From: Imbricaverruca yamaguchii | Taxonomy: Eukaryota; Arthropoda; Thecostraca; Neoverrucidae | DNA length: 64,000 bases | Direction of reading: 5' to 3' | Assembly (NCBI GenBank): GCA_034440575.1 | Contig: JAOTOL010001559.1 | Coordinates: 400,001 to 464,000 of the forward strand | Shown: in pieces, positions 58,787-64,000 of the stretch | Layout: each line of letters begins with the position of its first letter | Position numbering within the stretch: position 1 is the first letter of the stretch | Translations under genes and position numbers: made by a program | The notes under the pieces: model-generated | What the model saw: only the letters and a program-made list of their open reading frames with translations | Told to the model about the DNA's origin: nothing | Databases searched by the model: none

Positions 58787-59019
58787 ATCCGTAGTTCACC
58801 ACTCAGCTGGCAGCCCTCTGTGACCTGTATGACGTGTTCGCCGAGGGTAGAAAGTCGCTTCAAAATCTTCAGCTCCTGCCTTGGGAACGACAGCGCATGT
58901 TTGACAACATGGTGTGCAAGCTCGCTGAGATGCAGGAAGCTTTGGAGATCGAGGACAGAGAGCCAATGGCGGAGCGGTGGCCCATGCTGTCATCACGTCC
59001 TGCCACCGCTTACGACCAG
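58787..59019 (+). pseudogene. hAT-like gene, middle exon
   Basis: Acceptor TTTTTCAG before 58787, donor GTTAGT at 59020. In the phase left by the previous exon it reads a TAG at 58792-58794 and then FTTQLAALCDLYDVFAEGRK, LLPWERQRMFDNMVCKLAEM and EREPMAERW-like acidic helix residues. The exon is otherwise open throughout, so one nonsense change has inactivated it. Confidence 0.6.
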
Positions 59020-59116
59020 GTTAGTTTATTATTATATTTTGTTCTTGCTTCGCTTCCCCATATAAAGTCATGCATACACATGTGTAGATACACATGCATA
59101 TAATGTGCATATATAT

Positions 59117-59171
<55 letters not shown>

Positions 59172-59343
59172 ACAACAACTCGGATTAAATTTATTTAAAT
59201 TAAAAAAATAAAGAAAGGTTGCTGCTTGTGGATATTCTATCTTTTGACCTTTGTATATTATCATCTTGCATATTGTGGCTATATTGTTCCGCCCGAATTT
59301 TAATGGCGCGTCTTCGTGTGAGATTGCGTTAAGTTGTGTTTAG
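59020..59343 (+). other. probable intron with (AC)n and (AT)n tract
   Basis: Bounded by GTTAGT and TTGTGTTTAG. It holds a CA repeat at about 59118-59152 followed by TA repeats to about 59170. Confidence 0.5.
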
Positions 59344-60209
59344 GTCGGAATGCCGGAAACTGGCGAAACACGATCCGCAGGGTTCGTGATCAGCACGGGA
59401 TCATGTATTGGTTGCGCAGTAACTCCTCTATCTGCTCTGAGCTGGATGACTTTCCTTTCCAGCTTCCAGCGGTGCTCCGATTCACCACCACTCTTCATGA
59501 CAAGGCGACAGAGCGCGGCCGCGGACTGGACGCCAGGGGCAACAGCAAAGGTGTCATGAACGGCAAGCTGCAGTATTCTGTGACTGACATAAAGGTCGTC
59601 AGTGATTAGAAGGCTCTTCAGCAGGTGAGGCATGTCGAATGCCTTGAGATCGTCCACGACAGCATCGCAAAGCTCGTCAGTCAGCGTTTGATACCGCCGA
59701 CTGCAGCCGTGGAGGGGGAGGTTGTCAAGGCAGCCTACATGTGTCCGTCCAGCCAGCCATCCGGCATGAGCAACCAGCAGCTTCTGCGAGCCCTGCAAAT
59801 GGAGTCGGCCCAGAGCCACGTGCTGAAGCAGTACGCTCACCTGGTCATATGGCTATGGCTGTTAAGCCCGCCCGAATCTGTCGTTGAGAGCATGGAGAGT
59901 GTGGTGGACATGTCTGGCGCTCATCGGCAGCTGGACCACCGAAACGCTGAGTACGAGCTTATGATACGCTGGAGCGAGCCTGATGTTCATCATGCTGAGG
60001 CCTTAATTCAGGCAGTACAACGCAAATTTAATAACAACTTCATCAGGCAGTCAGTTGACATCAGGACAGAGCTACAGGGCACTGATCAGACGCCACAATT
60101 CCAAAGTGTGCCGCAGATCAGCTGTATTCCAATAAGAGTTCCAGACGTATGCGTGCGTGCGTGCAAGGAAGTGACCAAGCTTGCGTCTGGGTTTGGAAGT
60201 TTGTGTTAG
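59344..60209 (+). pseudogene. hAT-like gene, last exon with C-terminal region
   Basis: One frame from the acceptor at 59343 to TAG at 60207-60209, broken only by TAG at 59607-59609. It reads RNAGNWRNTIRRVRDQHGIM, FPFQLPAVLRFTTTLHDKAT, RHVECLEIVHDSIAKLVSQR, LLSPPESVVESMESVVDMSG and HRNAEYELMIRWSEPDVHHA. PPESVVESMxSVVD is the part I remember from the end of this family. The phase does not match the preceding exon, so another small indel or a different junction must exist. Codon use is GC-rich and regular, so the decay is recent. Confidence 0.62.
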
Positions 60210-60429
60210 TTAGTTCTTGCGAATAACACCATCAAAAATGCCATCCATGTTCTTTTGGTCCAGTTTAACAGCGCATCTGTGACTATTTGGAGAAGCTGAC
60301 GTTAAATGTTAACGTTAAATGTACGCGAGCAGTTCTTCTCTGTGCCCAATTGCCGATCAAGCCATGTATCGATCCGATCCGAGCCAGGACAAATAATAAT
60401 CGTTAATAATTATTTGGTATTTAACAACG

Positions 60430-60690
60430 CTTTCAACTCATAGTTATTTCGCGTCGGCATCTGTGATGCCGTGTCCGCGCCGCGAGTGGAGAAGCTCATC
60501 GGTTGGCAGCGCGGGTCGAACCCATGACCGCCTGTTTGTGGGGGAAGGAAAGCTCAGTTGATTAGAGCGTCTGTCTCACATAACAAGGGTTCGAGCCGCT
60601 CTGTCGACCAATGGCTTCTCCACTCGCGGGCACGGCGTTATAGTTGCCGACGCGAAATAACCATAGCAGTTGAAAGCGTCGTTATATTAC
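60430..60690. mobile_element. inverted pair of tRNA-derived SINE-like units (foldback)
   Basis: The left arm 60430-60508 (CTTTCAACTCATAGTTATTT, CGCGTCGGCATCTGTGATGC, GAGTGGAGAAGC) is the inverted, about 85 percent identical copy of 60605-60683 (GCTTCTCCACTCGCGGGCAC ... GCCGACGCGAAATAACCATA ... GTTGAAAGCG). The centre has a B-box reading left (GGGTCGAACCC, about 60513) and one reading right (GGGTTCGAGCC at about 60588). The right unit also has an A-box-like GCTCAGTTGATTAGAGCG at 60552-60569. The left unit lacks the A-box. Confidence 0.8.
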
Positions 60691-61020
60691 ACAACACAAA
60701 TTATTATTATTATTACCGTCTGTTTGTTCCGCTCCCGATTGGTTAGCCTACTAGTGCACTTAATTTGAACTCGTGAGTTGTTGAGACCAACAACGAAGTT
60801 GGTGCTGAGTTTATGACACCATGTAGCGGCTCGTGTTTCAGGAATTCGCAAATATAAGGATACGGTTTGCAGCATGTTTTGTCTTTGCCTCCCGAAAGGC
60901 GGGCGGAAGAGATCAGTTCTCCACGGTGGTAAAAACGTTTTTTGCCTAAAATAAAAACCCTGCAAAAATACTGCAAAACATGGAACTAAAGTGGGCTAAA
61001 ACAAAGAACTTCACGGGACA
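60691..61020. other. no gene recognised
   Basis: Short frames only; between the foldback element and the LINE endonuclease fragment. Confidence 0.3.
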
Positions 61021-61084
61021 CTATCTTTGGAGTGGTGGAAAAGTTATGGCGGAAAATTTCGTTGGTGGGATTTGCAACCATTTT

Positions 61085-61462
61085 TTCACCTCTGGGACGG
61101 AGATCGAATACAAGTCATCGGATTGCTGCAGAAGGCAAAGGAAGGTACACTGAGTATACGGTGATTGGGCGGTGACCGAAGAAGACTTTTGATGCCACCG
61201 CCTGAAGAGACGTACTAACAGGAAGGCTTTTAGCGGAAACACTGTTGTGTACAGCCAACATGATGCGCGTTCATGCGCAACAGTATCGGTGTGGTTGTCT
61301 TCACGAAAAACCCGGTAATTGTTCAGATAAAACGGTGTGTATGACGTGTGCTTCGTCTCCTGTATGCAAACAACAACCGGTTTTCGGTCATGTAGTAACA
61401 TCTGTAGCTCCTGGAGACTGGTCCTAATGCCTCTACAGTTCCATTGTAAAACAAACGTTATG
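61085..61462 (-). pseudogene. jockey-type LINE endonuclease fragment (N-terminus)
   Basis: The minus strand from 61462 reads ITFVLQWNCRGIRTSLQELQ, then DRKPVVVCIQETKHTSYTPF (catalytic Glu in QET) and NNYRVFREDN. After a frameshift near 61250 it reads AVHNSVSAKSLPVSTSLQAV and HRPITVYSVYLPLPSAAIR. These are the first motifs of the AP endonuclease of jockey/I-type elements. The GDFN and SDH motifs and the polymerase are absent, so this is an internal scrap of a third LINE family. Confidence 0.78.
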
Positions 61463-61653
61463 TTGACTATAAGTGACTAAAGTGGCGGGAGAGAGCACGC
61501 ACTAAGGTCGATACGATCGGGTGTAGAATCGAGTCGACTAGTCGGCCTTGTCCCAAGCAAGTGGATTATCGGGCGAGAGCATGGTGACGGCGGTGTGAAA
61601 AATGCATACGATAGTCCTGCGACTAGGAGTGACCAGCATGGAAAACGTGCGTA

Positions 61654-62552
61654 TTAACCCGTCCCGTCTCGGGGGACTTCAACCACCCCCTCAGGTTTTT
61701 CGCGGATAGTGGACAAACAGCGCGCGGCAGCCCGTCCAAATTTGACATATCTCTTCCCACATCAATTTGGTATGCTGTTTCAAAATTTTGAAGTCAGGTC
61801 ATCTAGAGTCAACGAGTTGATTGATTGATTGATTATTTGGGCTTAAGGGCGCGCCGACTACAAGGTCATTTAGCGCCCAAGGGTCAACGAGTTGGTCAAG
61901 GTCAAGTGAGGTCACCTCGAAAAAATGCAACCAGTAATCACGCTTTAACGGATGCAGATAGTTTAATGAAACTTTCAGTGTTTGGTTATCTTTAGGGATT
62001 CAATAAAACATACGAGTGGATTTTTTTTTTTTTTTTTTCCTGACTACATATAAATTGTGCGTGTTTGCTAAATGCAGTTCAAATAGAGGACTCTGGCTAA
62101 AGTAGACATCTTTATCAGGGAAAGTCGACTTCCAACAACGTTTCTCGGTCTGCTCTACCCAATGGAAAAGGAAAATTAAAGAAAACTTAAAAACTCTAAA
62201 TTGTGAAGAATGTTTTTTTTTTTGGGGGGGGGAAATAAAAGCCACGGTCGATTTCGTTGTAATTTTCTCATTTTAAATCAAACAAAATTCATATATCCTC
62301 CAAAATGAACTCCCAGAGCCAAAAACATAATGTAAGTCGTGAAAAGTCGTGAAAATCTAGCCCCCTTGGTGGAGTCACTTTTTGGGCGAAGTTGTTTTTG
62401 GGGGCGGACACGGACCCTACTCGTCAAGCGCTTTCCGTGACACCTCCTTCGTTTTCGTGCGATTGTTAGTTTGGATTTTAGAGGGGGTTACTAACCGCCC
62501 CACCCCCCGAGACGGGGTGTGAAGATCTGACCGGAAAGACGGCGCGGGTTAA
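61654..62552 (+). mobile_element. MITE-A copy 7, complete, TTAA on both sides, with a 63-bp insert
   Basis: TTAACCCGTCCCGTCTCGGG at 61654 to GACGGCGCGGGTTAA ending 62552. Both TTAA tetramers are intact. It is the best copy for defining the family ends. A perfect AGGTCA-AGTG-AGGTCA lies at 61899-61914. An insertion at 61820-61882 is flanked by a 12-bp duplication. Confidence 0.9.
61808..61894 (-). mobile_element. 63-bp retroposed 3'-end fragment with 12-bp target duplication
   Basis: GTCAACGAGTTG occurs at 61808-61819 and 61883-61894; other MITE-A copies have it once. The insert, read on the minus strand, is GC-rich (GACCTTGTAGTCGGCGCGCC) and ends in an (AATC)n run, the form of a LINE or SINE 3' tail. 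It is therefore a heavily 5'-truncated retroposition. Confidence 0.88.
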
Positions 62553-62955
62553 AGCTTGGTGCTTGTCGTCCACTCCAGGGAGGAGGTCGCCGTTGGTCCG
62601 CACGATGCAGTTCTAAGTCCAAGGGAATGATTTCTGGGGCGAGAGCTCTGCGTTTGTTAGCCAGGTGGGGAGCCAGTTGACGGTAGGCCTCTCTTCTGAG
62701 GCCCCAACCGAGATGGGGGCGAGGGAGGGCCCATCTTATGTGCAGCGCGAGTTACTGCTGGTCCTTCAACTCGCCGTCGTGGCGGTGGGAAAGCCGGCCT
62801 TGTGGATAGCCGGCCTTGTGGCTTTATCATGCCCTTTGCGGCTCGTATCCCGAGCTACCGAGCTCAATTAAATTATAATTTTGATAAACTACAGATTTGT
62901 ACAATGGCTAATGTAGAAACGATCTCGCGTGCACAGGACGTTCGTATTTACAAAC
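62553..62955. other. no gene recognised
   Basis: A GC-rich patch with a 68-codon plus frame (62665-62871) and no recognisable motif. Confidence 0.3.
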
Positions 62956-62962
62956 CAATATA

Positions 62963-64000
62963 TAAGGACATAAAGACATAAAGACATAACAGATTAGTGC
63001 AACTGCGAGCCACATACTCTTGATTGCACTCTGTACACTCAACCAGTTACTCGCCAAATCCGTCATTCAGCTCTCCCTGGAATACTCAAAAGCAAGCCCA
63101 CTATTCTTATAATAATTGTCTATGTTGTTTTTAAAGATGTTCAATGTGCTGCTACTGTCAATGGTTTCTGGCAGCTGGTTGCAGTGTTTTACTACCCTGT
63201 TTGTGAAAAATGACTGTCTTAACCTTGTCCTGCTGTGGTTAAGTTTAATTTTGAATTGATGACCTCTAATTGCATCATTTCTGTTAGATTCAAACATTTA
63301 TCCAAGATATCCCTTCCACAGACCATGGACAAACTTGAAGACCTCGATGAGATCTCTTCTCAGCCTTCTATATCTAAGCAAAAACATATTCAATTTCTTC
63401 AATCCTTCCTCATATGCCAGGTTGCTTATACCATGAACCAGTTTTGTAGCCTTCTTGTGTACTCTCTCTAAAGCCAACAATCTTTTTCATAGCTTGGAGA
63501 CCAAGCTTGGATGCAGTATTCCAAATGTGGTCTGACATATGCATGAGTAGAGCTTCCTGATAACTCCCTCACTTCTGCAACTGTATGAAACATTCCTATG
63601 TATTGTCCCAAGCATTCTCAGTGCCTTCTTCCTGGCTTCCGTGGTCTGTTCTGATGCCCACAATTTTGTGTTTAGAATAACACCTAAATCATTCTCTTGT
63701 TGAGGCACTGGTAATACTTAGCCACCTATCAAGTATGGAGCCTTGAAATGCTGCCTACCTACATGCATGATTTCGCACTTATTGAAATTAAATTTCATTT
63801 GCCATTCTTCGGACCACTTCACAAGTTCGTCTAAGTCTTTCTGCAGCGAGATTGTTCATTGTGAGCTGTTATTGCCCTAAAGACCTTCAAATCGTCTGCA
63901 AACTTCAAAACCTTGCTGCTTTAGGCCACTTTCAATGCTATTTACAAATATAATGAACAGTAGTGGCCCCAGTACTGACCCCTGGGGTCTCCACTAAGAA
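62963..64000 (-). mobile_element. CR1-type LINE copy 2, 3' part, runs off the window
   Basis: Same family and orientation as 18984-22376. From the right edge on the minus strand it reads the region of the VPQGSVLGP motif (frameshifted), the FADD box (about 63895), NDLGVILNTKLWASEQ, RYRRLRRDLIEVFKF, ESNRNDAIRGHQFKI and NNIDNYYKNSGLAFEYSRE before the stop at 63067. The 3' end has TTTATGTC repeats at about 62964-62990, matching the 8-bp tail repeats known for CR1 elements. Frameshifts near 63290, 63485 and 63715 make it inactive as read. Confidence 0.92.

Overview
The window looks like animal nuclear DNA, most probably from an invertebrate and perhaps an arthropod or crustacean. I place it only loosely. 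The grounds are CR1- and jockey-type LINEs, tRNA-derived SINEs with (AAAC)n-like tails, TTAA-targeting DNA transposons, a Ty3/gypsy fragment, interrupted genes with GT/AG borders, very long (GA)n, (CT)n and (TA)n tracts, and scattered GGTTAGGTT-like motifs at 49.8-50.7 kb. Nothing is bacterial: there are no operons, ribosome binding sites, rRNA or CRISPR arrays. Most long open frames are by-products of tandem repeats or microsatellites.

Layout. 0-2 kb: a possible end of a coding exon (1-108), then one convincing host-like exon (735-1751). It is strongly GC3-biased and codes for a Tyr/His/Pro-rich protein with polyQ and polyP tracts that I do not recognise. 2-18 kb: two families of TTAA-flanked elements (here MITE-A and MITE-B), a SINE with a clean 13-bp target duplication, a Harbinger-like MITE, a perfect 23-bp-arm hairpin and about ten minisatellites. 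18.9-22.4 kb: a nearly full CR1 LINE on the minus strand. 22.9-27.4 kb: a second LINE carrying a MITE-A copy, and another MITE-A interrupted by MITE-B. 27.4-32.3 kb: three large minisatellites (27, 17 and 26 bp). 33-39.6 kb: SINEs, a perfect 27-bp-arm hairpin, and 42-, 43-, 25- and 38-bp minisatellites. 41.3-44 kb: a 2.6-kb transposon with inverted repeats of about 520 bp and a transposase-like gene broken by two stops. 45.5-52.6 kb: two more MITE-A copies, a 31/32-bp minisatellite and an AT-rich gene-poor stretch. 53.8-60.2 kb: a decayed Ty3/gypsy pol and an intron-containing hAT-like pseudogene. 60.4-64 kb: an inverted tRNA-like dimer, a jockey-type endonuclease fragment, a MITE-A copy with a 63-bp retroposed insert, and the 3' part of a second CR1.

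The region reads as a repeat-dense graveyard beside one host exon. The most interesting items are the long-TIR TTAA transposon (41333-43977), MITE families that carry direct repeats of the nuclear-receptor half-site AGGTCA at fixed spacing, the perfect hairpins, and the tendency of minisatellites to begin at transposon or SINE ends. All family assignments come from reading motifs by eye; no database search was run.
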